DNA of 18,330 nucleotides from Candidatus Pacearchaeota archaeon (GCA_016186375.1 JACPLS010000073.1:1-18330); one strand, 5' to 3'; counted from the first letter of the stretch, positions 6,519-14,973 are shown. Numbers and translations: made by a program. Notes: generated by a model not told the origin, from the letters alone.

Positions 6519-6947
6519 TTAAATTTTTATTCCAAATGTACCATATAAGGTTGCTCTCGGTTCTGCAATAAATAAAAAATATAAATAATCAATTTTTCTG
6601 TCTTCAAACTTATCACAATCTTTCAAAACATGGTATAGTTCATGTCGTATTACACTAATATCTTTTGGAATATTGCGGAAAGACATGTCATATCTTCCTT
6701 TAGTTTTTTTAACACCTGTAATTTCATTTTCATTGAGTTTTACATCAATATTCTTTGGATTTATCCCTAATTTTAAAGCCTCAAATGCTACAATATCTTC
6801 TAATTCTCTATAAGATACTATTCTTGATGGATATAATATTCTTCCTAAGTATTGACATGCATTAAGACCTATAAAATAACTGACAAAACTGAAAGATAAT
6901 AAAAAAAATCCGCCAACCATATAATTTAATATTTCAAATTTTTCCAT
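6519..6947 (-). CDS. Small membrane-anchored HExxH metalloprotease-like protein
   Basis: 142 residues. An N-terminal membrane helix (about 9-30) is followed by a cytoplasm-sized domain with H102-E-L-Y-H106, the HExxH zinc signature, and E129 in FIAEPRATLYG, 23 residues later, a good third zinc ligand as in gluzincins and ImmA/IrrE-like peptidases. The region before it (SYRELEDIVAFEALKLGI, then beta strands) fits the alpha/beta start of such domains. It is short for a protease, close to a minimal catalytic domain. It is encoded next to the membrane-tethered winged-helix protein in the same direction (gap about 67 bp), so regulated cleavage of that neighbour is a reasonable guess, not shown. 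Confidence 0.72.
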   Translation of the reverse strand: MEKFEILNYMVGGFFLLSFSFVSYFIGLNACQYLGRILYPSRIVSYRELEDIVAFEALKLGINPKNIDVKLNENEITGVKKTKGRYDMSFRNIPKDISVIRHELYHVLKDCDKFEDRKIDYLYFLFIAEPRATLYGTFGIKI

Positions 6948-7007
6948 AAAAAAATATAAGAATTTATATTTAAATAATATTATATTCTCTATAATAATAA
7001 AAGTCTA

Positions 7008-7613
7008 TTAATTTGAATTAAATTCGATGGTAATTTCATCTTGATCTCTCATAATATAGTTATCGAATTCTGTATTTACTTTTCCGTTGACCATCATTGT
7101 TAAAGTTCCGTTTTCTGTGCAAAAATCAAAAATGCACCTAGAATTGAAACTTTTTCCCCAGACTTGAAAAAACTCCCCTAATTTAAAATTTCTAACACAT
7201 GGACCTTCCATGTGAATCTCTCCAGAATTATCATGAGTATGTAATGGCCTCATTAATCCTGGAGCAATTCCTATATTAGCAGGGATTTCTTTTGCTACAT
7301 TATCAATTATTATTTCTAAATCTGTATGGATATGTAGGGCTAGATTCTGGTGAGAACCAATATTTATTTCTGTAACAGGATCAGTTTTGCAAGAATTGTT
7401 TCCTCTTATAGTAATTGAAAATAACCATATTATACCTATGATGAATACTAGCACTATTACCCAATTTCTTAATTTTTTGTAATTAAAACCAAAGTTAGAG
7501 GATAAAGTCTTATTCTCTGTTTCATGAGCATGTTTAGCTGCATTGTGTTGAGCCAAACCGTCTACATCTTTGAATTCTCTCTTACATATTTCACAAATTA
7601 CTCTTTCTGCCAT
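7008..7613 (-). CDS. C2H2 zinc finger - membrane helix - His/Cys-rich outer domain
   Basis: 201 residues with three parts. Residues 7-28 form a classic C2H2 finger (C7, C10, H23, H28: C-x2-C-x12-H-x4-H). One membrane helix lies at about 50-67. The outer part (about 72-201) has LHIHTDLEI (94-96), PLHTHDNSGEIHMEGPC (124-139), LGEFFQVWGKSF, and C160, C165; this H-x-H plus HTHD-GxIH arrangement recurs in secreted domains of archaea and actinobacteria that I cannot name, and suggests metal binding. Inside-in topology puts the finger in the cytoplasm. A TATA box (about 7646-7655) and AAGGATAAA before the ATG support the start. Possible membrane metal sensor; function unproven. Confidence 0.78.
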   Translation of the reverse strand: MAERVICEICKREFKDVDGLAQHNAAKHAHETENKTLSSNFGFNYKKLRNWVIVLVFIIGIIWLFSITIRGNNSCKTDPVTEINIGSHQNLALHIHTDLEIIIDNVAKEIPANIGIAPGLMRPLHTHDNSGEIHMEGPCVRNFKLGEFFQVWGKSFNSRCIFDFCTENGTLTMMVNGKVNTEFDNYIMRDQDEITIEFNSN

Positions 7614-7649
7614 TTTATCCTTTTTTCTCTCTTAGAAGAAAAATTGCGT

Positions 7650-8483
7650 TTATAAATTTGTGTGAGATTTGAATAAATCGGGTTTTAGAGGTATATGAGC
7701 ATTTCTGTCTAACTTTGTATATCCGCCATCGACTACAATTATTTCTCCTGTTGTATGCCCTGATACCTTATCGGAAGCAAGTATTGCAATATTATAAGCA
7801 ATTTCCTCAGGTTCTGTAATTCTCTTTCCAAATGGTATATCCCGCCCCTCAATTCTTAAGCCATCTTCAACACATCCTGGATATGCTTTTTTAACATAAG
7901 TATTGACTTTTCCGGGAAGAATACAATTTACTCTTATTCCTAAATTCTCACTTGCAGAGGTTGTGGCGAGCTGCATAGTTAAGCCATTGACTCCTCCCTT
8001 AGCTGCAGCATAAGCAATGGTTCCTCCATGCCTGCATTCACCAACTAGGGAAACTTTCGATCCTACGAAGACTATATTTCCTTTTGATTTAATAAGTTCT
8101 GTCCATGCATAAAATGACATTGCATAAGGAACAACAAGATTCAAGTTTAAAGATTCTCTAAATCTTTGAGGAGTTGTGGTGTATATTGGAAGAAAATCAT
8201 TACCTCCAACATTATTTACTAGTATGTCTATTCTTCTAAATCTATTGATAGTTTGGGTAATTACGGAATGACAGTTTTCATCACGTGTAAGATCATAAGG
8301 GCAAAAAATACATTGGCGAGATTTAAAAATTTTATTTTTTGAAAAATCAAATAACGCATCAGAATCTTTGTCAACGACTATTGGGATTGCGCCTTCTTCC
8401 AGTAATACTTCTACTGTTGCTTTACCAATTCCTGCTGCTCCTCCGGTGATAATGGCTACTTTATTTTCTAAGCCTAATTCCAT
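7650..8483 (-). CDS. Short-chain dehydrogenase/reductase (L-fucose dehydrogenase-like)
   Basis: 277 residues, classical SDR with a Rossmann fold binding NAD(P). Motifs: TGGAAGIGKAT near 14-24, an acidic residue after strand 2 (VVDKDSD) favouring NAD, NNVGGND, the catalytic Ser in VGSKVSLVG, and Y-A-A-A-K. The end, EIIVVDGGYT, is the usual C-terminal strand, followed by a short extension (about 260-277). The start MELGLENKVAIITGGAAGIG closely matches the style of bacterial sugar dehydrogenases of the L-fucose dehydrogenase group, so a sugar or polyol substrate is a fair guess. It ends about 36 bp before the C2H2 membrane gene on the same strand. Substrate not provable from sequence. Confidence 0.88.
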   Translation of the reverse strand: MELGLENKVAIITGGAAGIGKATVEVLLEEGAIPIVVDKDSDALFDFSKNKIFKSRQCIFCPYDLTRDENCHSVITQTINRFRRIDILVNNVGGNDFLPIYTTTPQRFRESLNLNLVVPYAMSFYAWTELIKSKGNIVFVGSKVSLVGECRHGGTIAYAAAKGGVNGLTMQLATTSASENLGIRVNCILPGKVNTYVKKAYPGCVEDGLRIEGRDIPFGKRITEPEEIAYNIAILASDKVSGHTTGEIIVVDGGYTKLDRNAHIPLKPDLFKSHTNL

Positions 8484-8559
8484 AATTCTTTATATTTGTC
8501 CCCTTTAAAAGAATTAGTGTAATTTAAGAGATATTATGAATCTCATATGTCAGGAAAGA

Positions 8560-8567
8560 TTTATAAG
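8560..8567 (+). promoter_or_regulatory. TATA box of superoxide dismutase gene
   Basis: TTTATAAG centred 26 nt before the ATG at 8589, indicating a leaderless transcript. Confidence 0.6.
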
Positions 8568-8588
8568 TTCCATGACATTTGATAGAAA

Positions 8589-9197
8589 ATGAAATATACC
8601 TTGCCTAAACTAGCATTTGCGTACGACTCTCTTGAGCCTTTTATAGATGCAAAGACAATGGAAATCCATCATACAAAGCATCATCAAGCATATATAGATA
8701 AATTAAATGAGGCTTTGGCAAAGCATCCAGAATTTGATAATAGGAAAGTTGAAGAACTTCTAATAAATTTAAATTCTGTCCCAGAAGATATTAGAATTGC
8801 AGTAAGAAATCATGGAGGAGGACATTTAAACCATAGTTTATTTTGGGAATTACTAAAGAAAGATATTAAATTTGAGGGAAAAATTGCAGATATTATTATA
8901 AAAGAATTTGGTAACTTTGATGAATTTAAAAAGAAATTTACTAATATCGCTCTAACTCACTTTGGTTCAGGCTGGGCGTGGCTTGTTTTGAATAAGGGTA
9001 AATTAGAAATTTATAACACTTCAAATCAAGACTCTCCACTGATGGATGGAAAATTTCCTATTCTTGGATTGGATGTTTGGGAACATGCCTACTATTTAAA
9101 ATATCAGAATAAGAGAGCAGACTATATTGCTGCATTCTGGAATATTATTAATTGGGAGAAAGTTAATGAATTATATGAAAATGCGAAAAAGAGTTAA
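8589..9197 (+). CDS. sod: Superoxide dismutase, Mn/Fe family
   Basis: 202 residues, full length. It converts superoxide to hydrogen peroxide and oxygen in the cytoplasm. Metal ligands by alignment with E. coli MnSOD: H27 (MEIHHTKHH), H82 (LNHSLFW), D162 and H166 (DVWEHAYY). GGG at 76-78 and Gln at 147 (SNQDSPLM) are the manganese-type pattern, so Mn or cambialistic use is more likely than iron only. No signal peptide. The gene has its own leaderless promoter, divergent from the SDR gene, and a T-run (about 9202-9207) shortly after the stop could end the transcript. Confidence 0.97.
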   Translation: MKYTLPKLAFAYDSLEPFIDAKTMEIHHTKHHQAYIDKLNEALAKHPEFDNRKVEELLINLNSVPEDIRIAVRNHGGGHLNHSLFWELLKKDIKFEGKIADIIIKEFGNFDEFKKKFTNIALTHFGSGWAWLVLNKGKLEIYNTSNQDSPLMDGKFPILGLDVWEHAYYLKYQNKRADYIAAFWNIINWEKVNELYENAKKS

Positions 9198-9345
9198 ATA
9201 GTTTTTTATATTCTCTCCTATGATAATTAGTTTATGATATTTTGGTCGCCTAGAGAATTCTTATTGATATTAATGCCATGGTGTATGCAAAATAAATTAT
9301 ATGTAAATATTTAATCCTTTTAATAAAATAATAAAAATAAGCAAG

Positions 9346-9354
9346 TTTTTATAT
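9346..9354 (+). promoter_or_regulatory. TATA box of beta-helix surface protein gene
   Basis: TTTTTATAT, which predicts transcription start near 9377, about 14 nt before the ATG at 9391. Confidence 0.45.
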
Positions 9355-9390
9355 CCTAAAATATTGATTTACTTAAGCTAAAAAAAGAAA

Positions 9391-11718
9391 ATGTTATTAG
9401 AAAAAAAGAGGAAGATGAAAAGCGTATTTATTTTTATAACGATGATTATAGCGTTAGCATTAATAATGAGCTATGCTATATTTAATGCTTTCGTTATTAA
9501 TGAAAAATCGGAATATAAGATTTATTATCTCTCTCCATATGGAAATGATACACACCAAGGAACGATTGAAAAACCATGGAGGTCAATTGAGAGGGCGTTT
9601 AACAATTCCTATTTAGATTTTATAGATAAAGGAGATACACTTTATTTGAGAGAAGGAATATATAGGATTGACCAACCATCTTTTGATAACGTCATGAAAT
9701 CTAGAATTCTTGCTGGTACAAAAGAAAATCCTATAATAATTTCGGGTTTTCCGGGTGAGAGAGCAAAAATATACTTATCAGAAAATATCTCTGGTTGGAA
9801 ATATTATAATAATAATAAACCACGTGCTGATATATATTATTTTAATTGGAGAAATTATCTTGAGAAAATTCACCCTTGGTTCCTAAGAGGAATGGGTGAA
9901 TTTTCTAAACCTCAAGGAGTATTTATTGATGGTTTTCTTCCAATAGGATTAAATCAGGTAAACAGTAATAAGACAGCAATGAACTTTAAACCTTTTTTTA
10001 CAAGGCCTAAATCAAATAGAGAAAATCAATATGATATGTTACCTGGAGACTTTTATTATGAAAGTGAAAAAAATAGTGTTGATTTTGGAAAGATTTTTAT
10101 TAGGCTTCCAAATCGAGATAATCCTAATGATAAAAGAATTGAAGTTTCTTTAGACTATATTTTTTATTTTGTGACAAACTGGACAATAATTAGTAATTTA
10201 ACGATTCTTTATGGAAACGATGTTGGATGGGCTAGCTTAACTGTTTCGGGTGATAATAATATTATAGAAAATATTGAAAGCTCATACAATTCATTTGCTG
10301 GTATTGATGGTATATGTAATAATTGTATATTAAGAAATTCAATTTTTAAATATAATGGTGATTTAGGAAGTGCTTTTAGAGGTAAAAATGCCGTTTACGA
10401 AAAAAATACCTTTGAAAACAATAATTGGAAAAATTTCGATAGTTCCTGGAGTTGTGGTGATATAAAATTAATAGATAACTATCAAAATATAATAGTAAAT
10501 ATGACTATCCGAGACAGTAAATTTGCTAGTGCTGTTAATTGCTCTTCGCTTTGGCTTGATTATATATATGGAGGTCATTTAATAGAGAATAATATATTTT
10601 CTTATACCCGTGCTCCTATAAATATTGAGTTAGTTAATGGCAGCGGCACAAGCCCTACAATAATAAAGAATAATATCTTTGCTCATATCGATAATCCTGG
10701 AAGAAAATATCATGAATGGCACAGCGCTATCCACATAGCTTCTTCACATTATACCTATGTTTATAATAATCTTATTTATGATACGCCGGCAGGTGTCAGC
10801 ATTCTTGGATTTGATATACCGGAAGAACCCATAAGAAGATACGGCAGCAACAATCGAGTTTTTAATAATATTTTTGTTAATGTTACTGCCCCTCTATTAA
10901 TAGTTGGTATTGTTGGGGATATTTCGGTAACAAACACTTCATCTGACTTCAATTTATTTTATGGAGGTGGAAGACCTCTTTACAAATCTGAAGGAGAATT
11001 AAATGATGGAAGTAGGTTCATGTTCTGTAATTTAGTTGGAGACTGTACATATTCACTTTCAGAATGGAATAAAAGGGGTTTTGACTTACACTCTTTCATA
11101 AAAATAGATCCGGTAATTAAAGAAAGAGATGCGCTTTTATTTTCCTATTCTAATTCAAGCCCAATTATTGATAATGGTATTTTTATCCAAGATGTTATTA
11201 AAGATATTATTGGGGTAAGTAGACCACAAGGAAGAAACTATGATATAGGGCCATTCGAATATGTATTTCAAAATAATTCAACCATTTCCAGACCCTCTGG
11301 AAAAATTGTTATAGAGAACTTTAATGACACAAACAAGAATAATAAATTGGAAGAAGATGAAAATATAAAATATAATCTCCCATCTGCAATACCTATTAAA
11401 CCTCATTGCTCATCAAATTGGGTTTGCCAATGGTATGAATGTATTAATGAGAAGCAAATTTATAGTTGTAGAGATATTAAAGGTTGTGATAATGAAATTA
11501 GAAAAAAGCAAGAAAGAAAATGTAATAATGTTGAGACTCAAGAGGAAGCAACCTATGATAAAAAAACTGAAGATAATTTGATAAAAAACTTGAAAAACTA
11601 TATCAAATCACATTCTGAATATATTGAACGGGGAAGAATTTTAGCGATTATTATTCTATCTATATGGCTTTTTATTGTGTTGATTAAAATTATCAAAAAG
11701 AGAGTGCCCAGAGTTTGA
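9391..11718 (+). CDS. Surface parallel beta-helix protein, anchored at both ends
   Basis: 775 residues. An N-terminal membrane helix at about 9-31 is a signal anchor. YYLSPYGNDTHQGTIEKPWR (about 45-64) is the entry motif of DUF1565/pectate-lyase-like folds. From about 255 to 520 repeated short strands rich in Asn, Ile and Gly (NNIIENI, RNSIFKYN, ENNIFSYTRAPINI, KNNIFAHI, NNLIYDT) form a right-handed parallel beta-helix; DIGPFEY at 618-624 closes it. Residues 673-711 hold a Cys/Trp module (CSSNWVCQWYEC ... CRDIKGC ... C) of the thrombospondin-like sort seen in DPANN surface proteins. A charged stalk and C-terminal helix (about 749-767) with a basic tail follow. Expected outside the cell, perhaps binding or cleaving glycans; catalytic residues are not obvious. 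N-glycosylation NxS/T sites are frequent. Confidence 0.85.
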   Translation: MLLEKKRKMKSVFIFITMIIALALIMSYAIFNAFVINEKSEYKIYYLSPYGNDTHQGTIEKPWRSIERAFNNSYLDFIDKGDTLYLREGIYRIDQPSFDNVMKSRILAGTKENPIIISGFPGERAKIYLSENISGWKYYNNNKPRADIYYFNWRNYLEKIHPWFLRGMGEFSKPQGVFIDGFLPIGLNQVNSNKTAMNFKPFFTRPKSNRENQYDMLPGDFYYESEKNSVDFGKIFIRLPNRDNPNDKRIEVSLDYIFYFVTNWTIISNLTILYGNDVGWASLTVSGDNNIIENIESSYNSFAGIDGICNNCILRNSIFKYNGDLGSAFRGKNAVYEKNTFENNNWKNFDSSWSCGDIKLIDNYQNIIVNMTIRDSKFASAVNCSSLWLDYIYGGHLIENNIFSYTRAPINIELVNGSGTSPTIIKNNIFAHIDNPGRKYHEWHSAIHIASSHYTYVYNNLIYDTPAGVSILGFDIPEEPIRRYGSNNRVFNNIFVNVTAPLLIVGIVGDISVTNTSSDFNLFYGGGRPLYKSEGELNDGSRFMFCNLVGDCTYSLSEWNKRGFDLHSFIKIDPVIKERDALLFSYSNSSPIIDNGIFIQDVIKDIIGVSRPQGRNYDIGPFEYVFQNNSTISRPSGKIVIENFNDTNKNNKLEEDENIKYNLPSAIPIKPHCSSNWVCQWYECINEKQIYSCRDIKGCDNEIRKKQERKCNNVETQEEATYDKKTEDNLIKNLKNYIKSHSEYIERGRILAIIILSIWLFIVLIKIIKKRVPRV

Positions 11719-11874
11719 TTATTTTTCTCCCTGCAATCTTACAATCTCTTTAACAATATCGTTTCTTAATTTTATATATGATGATGATTTCCTGTTCCAT
11801 GTTGTGAAGGTAAGCTTAATAAAATAGGTAAAGTTAAGCAAAAAGTTATAATGTATCTTAGCAATGTTAAACAT
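11719..11874 (-). CDS. Possible small protein, 51 residues, or AbrB-like remnant
   Basis: Minus-strand ORF from ATG at 11874 to TAA at 11719-11721, ending exactly where the convergent beta-helix gene ends. CTTATAAGC at about 11901-11909 lies 31 nt upstream, near leaderless distance. The second half (FTTWNRKSSSYIKLRNDIVK, then EIVRLQGEK) resembles the W-x-NS-x-xI-x-x-P-x-DIVKEL...GE core of AbrB-like antitoxins with the Pro lost, so it may be a decayed antitoxin. Low certainty, but the codon pattern and the promoter are consistent with translation. Confidence 0.35.
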   Translation of the reverse strand: MFNIAKIHYNFLLNFTYFIKLTFTTWNRKSSSYIKLRNDIVKEIVRLQGEK

Positions 11875-12026
11875 ATTTTAGAAGTATTTAGTTTCTATAA
11901 AGCTTATAAGAAGAATTAGTACATAAAACTTATTATGCATTTAGTTTTTATTATTGTTTAAAAAAGATAGTTTAAAACAATTATTGTGTTTAGCTGATTG
12001 ATTTGTAAGGAATACTGATTTATCTT
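11875..12026. other. AT-rich spacer after the rfc operon
   Basis: No gene seen. A weak hairpin with one bulge (TTGTTTAAA 11954-11962 with TTTAAAACAA 11971-11980) lies about 50 bp beyond the rfcL stop; no U-run follows on the rfc strand, so I do not call it a terminator. Confidence 0.4.
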
Positions 12027-13202
12027 TTACTTATTCAAAAAGCTAATCTCTTCTTCCGAAAGCTTAAGCTGCCCCTGAACGACAGAATTTTTCATTATAT
12101 TTTTTAACAATGCAAAATCTCTCATAGCTCTTTTGGTAGAACAATGGACTGCTTTTGCATATTTTTTAGCAATGGTTTTCTTTTTCTCTGATTTTTGGTT
12201 ATGAAGCCAAATTTTCAAAATTCTTTTTGGAGGCTCATATTTTGTAAAAGTAAAGGGCAAGGGAGAAGATTTTGCAAATGAAATTCCTGCACTTTGAAAG
12301 ATATTTTGGTACACTAAAAACCGCCAGCTTTGATTTCTATATATGCGCCCCCTGAATATGTCGGCTTTTCCAAGAGCATAGTAGGCTTTTACAAGAGCCT
12401 CGTTTTTGTATTCTCTCGGTATATTTTCTTCAAGCCATAGAAGAATCTCGTCTAATGACATTTTTGTTGAGTCAAAGATATCCATAAAAGGTGAACGTTC
12501 TTTGAATACTCTCTTTAAAATGTTGAAAATGCTGTCTTCTACATCTCTTCTTTCAGAACTATCAACATATATATCTTCTCCCTTAGAATAAGATTGAAGA
12601 TCATTAATTGCTGCTCTAACATCTCCTTGAGATTTAATAGCTATTTTGTTTAGAAAATCATGCTCAATTTTTATATTTTCTCTCTGCGCGATATTATTCA
12701 TTATAAAAATGATAATTTCTCTTGATAAGGCTTTCAATTCTACAAGCTTGCATTTTTGCCTCAATTGAGAAAGTTTTGACTGCCAAACATCATTACATGT
12801 CATTATTATAGGATGCTTTGTAATCTCGATTATCCTAATTAATTCCGGTATTCCCCCAATATCGCTTCCTGTAACTCCATCAACCTCGTCCATTAAAAGA
12901 ACCTTCCTTTTATCAAGAAGACTTTGTTGAAGTGATGCTGGTTTTAGTATTCCTTCCAGTTTTGCTCTGTTACGTAGATCAGATGCGTTTAATTCTAAAA
13001 TATCAAGATCAAATTCTTTCACTGCCGCTAAAACTAGAGAAGTTTTTCCTGTTCCAGCAGGGCCATGCAGCATGAGAGCTTTTCTCTTTGGAAATTCTCT
13101 TAAGAAAAGCTTTAACTCATCTATTGCTTTATCCTGGCCTTTAATCTCGTAAAACTTTTTTGGCCTGTATCTCTCGGCATAATTTTGGTATGGATTTATC
13201 AT
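12027..13202 (-). CDS. rfcL: Replication factor C large subunit
   Basis: AAA+ subunit that, with RfcS, loads the PCNA sliding clamp at primer ends. 391 residues. Motifs: AERYRPKKFYEIKGQ at the start, Walker A GPAGTGKT 47-54, LNASDLRNR, Walker B LLMDEVDG about 102-109, sensor 1 TCND 135-138, sensor 2 GDVRAAINDLQ with R196. A helical collar follows. Archaeal large subunits are usually about 470-500 residues and end with a Lys-rich tail and a PCNA-binding box; this one stops at LSEEEISFLNK with no such box, so it is shortened. Third gene of the rfcS operon; the gap to the gene before is 25 bp. Confidence 0.96.
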   Translation of the reverse strand: MINPYQNYAERYRPKKFYEIKGQDKAIDELKLFLREFPKRKALMLHGPAGTGKTSLVLAAVKEFDLDILELNASDLRNRAKLEGILKPASLQQSLLDKRKVLLMDEVDGVTGSDIGGIPELIRIIEITKHPIIMTCNDVWQSKLSQLRQKCKLVELKALSREIIIFIMNNIAQRENIKIEHDFLNKIAIKSQGDVRAAINDLQSYSKGEDIYVDSSERRDVEDSIFNILKRVFKERSPFMDIFDSTKMSLDEILLWLEENIPREYKNEALVKAYYALGKADIFRGRIYRNQSWRFLVYQNIFQSAGISFAKSSPLPFTFTKYEPPKRILKIWLHNQKSEKKKTIAKKYAKAVHCSTKRAMRDFALLKNIMKNSVVQGQLKLSEEEISFLNK

Positions 13203-13227
13203 TTTAGCATTATTTCTAATCTCAATT

Positions 13228-13833
13228 TTATTGTATCATGGGTGGTTTTTCACCTCCCTCATTCCAAACTAAAAGATCATTAATGGTTGTAATAAAAATA
13301 TATTTCCTTTCTTTTAATTGATAACTTCTCTGAAGTAATTTTCTTTTATCTTCATCAGAGTCGATTATTCCAACATCTTTCTGGATAATAACAAATTTAT
13401 TGAGATATTTTCTTATTAAAGTTCTTTCATTTTTTCTTAGATAATCTTTGGCGTATTGTAAAGTTTCATGAAGAGCTCTAACTACCTCTGGAGTTTTTAT
13501 TCTCTGCATTCCTTCAAAATGAATTTCACTGTCTCTTATATTAAAAATTTCTGTAATCTGATATTTTCCTCGAGTAAAAATTCTTCCTTCCAACATAAGA
13601 TGTGTTGCTTCCAGTATTCTTATAGCAGCTAATGGGCGAGAAAGATTTTGGTTTCCATCAGTTTCACACAAAGGTACTTCTCCCTCAAACCAATAATTTC
13701 TCTGGCCTTCTTTTAAGAATTTGTATATTTCTCCGGTTCTTAATTTTTTAGGCAAACTTTGTTCTTTATCTCTACCAGAGTTTCCATATTTCCTTAAAGC
13801 TAATTCTGAATTAAATTCTACTTTTATTCCCAT
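13228..13833 (-). CDS. Conserved unknown protein between rfcS and rfcL
   Basis: 201 residues, soluble, no signal peptide or membrane helix. Visible: MGIKVEFNSELALRKYG at the start, a motif-like stretch EGQRNYWFEGEVPLCETDGN (about 42-61), LSRPLAAIRILEATHLMLEG (64-83), GKYQITEIFNIRDSEIHFEG with a beta-barrel feel (about 89-108), then a long helical, basic middle (ETLQYAKDYLRKNERTLIRK). I recall similar proteins placed next to RFC genes in DPANN archaea but cannot name a function or fold. The gap of 8 bp to rfcS and 25 bp to rfcL makes an operon with the clamp loader; a role in replication or repair is inferred from this alone. Confidence 0.8.
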   Translation of the reverse strand: MGIKVEFNSELALRKYGNSGRDKEQSLPKKLRTGEIYKFLKEGQRNYWFEGEVPLCETDGNQNLSRPLAAIRILEATHLMLEGRIFTRGKYQITEIFNIRDSEIHFEGMQRIKTPEVVRALHETLQYAKDYLRKNERTLIRKYLNKFVIIQKDVGIIDSDEDKRKLLQRSYQLKERKYIFITTINDLLVWNEGGEKPPMIQ

Positions 13834-13841
13834 ATTAAATC

Positions 13842-14810
13842 CTAAGTTGATTTTCCTTGCCCAGCAAGGACAAAAGAGGCAAGGAGGGCTTGCAATTGGA
13901 CAAATTCATCTGACCCTTCTGTCATTCTAAATTCGGCTTCGCCAGTTTTTTCTGTAAGCCTAACTTTTATTTCCGGTTCTACAGGAAGATTCCATATCTC
14001 TTTCTGTATTGCTTTAATAATATCTGGCCCGGCTACACTTTCTTTAAGCATTACATCCAAGAGTCTATCACGAGCATTTACAAAATCACCTGCAATAGCG
14101 TAATCAAGAACTATTCTAATTCCTGCGGGTTTTGTAGTAGATGCCATCATATTAATCATCTCTGAATCAATTTGGGAAGTTATAGCGGCGGAAGCCTGAA
14201 TTAGATTTATAGCTCTTCGACAATCACCTTCACTTGCTTCATATATTGACTGTATTGTACCTTCAGCCATTACTAGTTTTTCTCTTTCTGCAATCTTCTT
14301 AATTACCTCGCCCACGTCTTTCTTCTCTAACAATTTAAAACGAAATACAACACATCTTGATTGGATCGGGTCAATAATTGAAGATGAATAATTACAAGAA
14401 AGGATAAACCTGCATGTGTTTGTATAATTTTCCATAGTTCTTCTTAGAGCTTGTTGTGCTTCCTTTGTTAAAGCATCTGCTTCATCCAGAAATATGACCT
14501 TAAAAGGAATATTTTCGAGCGCTTTTGTCCTTGCGAAATCCTTTACTTTTTGCCTTACGACATCAATTCCTCTTTCATCCGATGCATTCAGCTCTAAGTA
14601 ATTCTCTCTCCATGCACTTCCAAATAATTCTTTTACAACAATCAAGGCAAGTGTTGATTTTCCTGTCCCTGCCGGGCCTGCAAACATTAGATGAGGAATG
14701 TTCAAAGACTGTACAAGAGATTTAACTCTTTTTATTATTTCCTGTTGGCCCACAACATCTTCAAATTTAGTTGGGCGATATTTTTCAGTCCAAATTTCGT
14801 TTTGGCTCAT
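13842..14810 (-). CDS. rfcS: Replication factor C small subunit
   Basis: AAA+ clamp-loader subunit, 322 residues from the chosen start. Motifs: IWTEKYRPTKFEDVVGQ at 6-22, Walker A GPAGTGKS 45-52, LNASDERGIDVVR, Walker B IFLDEAD 106-112, sensor 1 N140, the SRC motif 151-153 that supplies the arginine finger, and GDCRRAINLIQ for sensor 2. The frame is open to an ATG at 14855, but ATG at 14810 (MSQNEIW) lies 26 nt after TTTATAAAA and gives the normal N-terminus, so transcription is probably leaderless from there. Ends in TAG (GKST), a normal C-terminus for the family. First gene of a three-gene operon; an inverted repeat overlaps its TATA box. Confidence 0.97.
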   Translation of the reverse strand: MSQNEIWTEKYRPTKFEDVVGQQEIIKRVKSLVQSLNIPHLMFAGPAGTGKSTLALIVVKELFGSAWRENYLELNASDERGIDVVRQKVKDFARTKALENIPFKVIFLDEADALTKEAQQALRRTMENYTNTCRFILSCNYSSSIIDPIQSRCVVFRFKLLEKKDVGEVIKKIAEREKLVMAEGTIQSIYEASEGDCRRAINLIQASAAITSQIDSEMINMMASTTKPAGIRIVLDYAIAGDFVNARDRLLDVMLKESVAGPDIIKAIQKEIWNLPVEPEIKVRLTEKTGEAEFRMTEGSDEFVQLQALLASFVLAGQGKST

Positions 14811-14830
14811 TCTTTCTTTCAGAATAATGT

Positions 14831-14840
14831 TTTTATAAAG
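14831..14840 (-). promoter_or_regulatory. TATA box of rfcS operon
   Basis: CTTTATAAAA on the minus strand, centred about 26 nt before the ATG at 14810. Overlaps the left arm of the inverted repeat at 14836-14864. Confidence 0.65.
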
Positions 14841-14864
14841 ATTTGTGTGCTTCACAAATCTTTA
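14836..14864. repeat. Inverted repeat 1 upstream of rfcS
   Basis: Perfect 12-bp arms TAAAGATTTGTG (14836-14847) and CACAAATCTTTA (14853-14864) with a 5-bp loop. It covers part of the TATA box and the BRE position of rfcS, so a bound protein would block transcription. Arm core ACAAATCTTT resembles the arms of the two repeats downstream. Confidence 0.75.
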
Positions 14865-14928
14865 ATAATGATATTTTACATAATCTTATTTTCCTTAACA
14901 ATATTTTATCCATAATTTTTCTATTACA

Positions 14929-14969
14929 GAGAATTCTGGTAATTAGGTTACATTTTGTCCAGAATTCTC
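14929..14969. repeat. Inverted repeat 2 between rfcS and the 15054 gene
   Basis: Perfect 11-bp arms GAGAATTCTGG (14929-14939) and CCAGAATTCTC (14959-14969), 19-bp loop. Each arm also contains the palindrome AGAATTCT. Confidence 0.75.
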
Positions 14970-14973
14970 AGTC

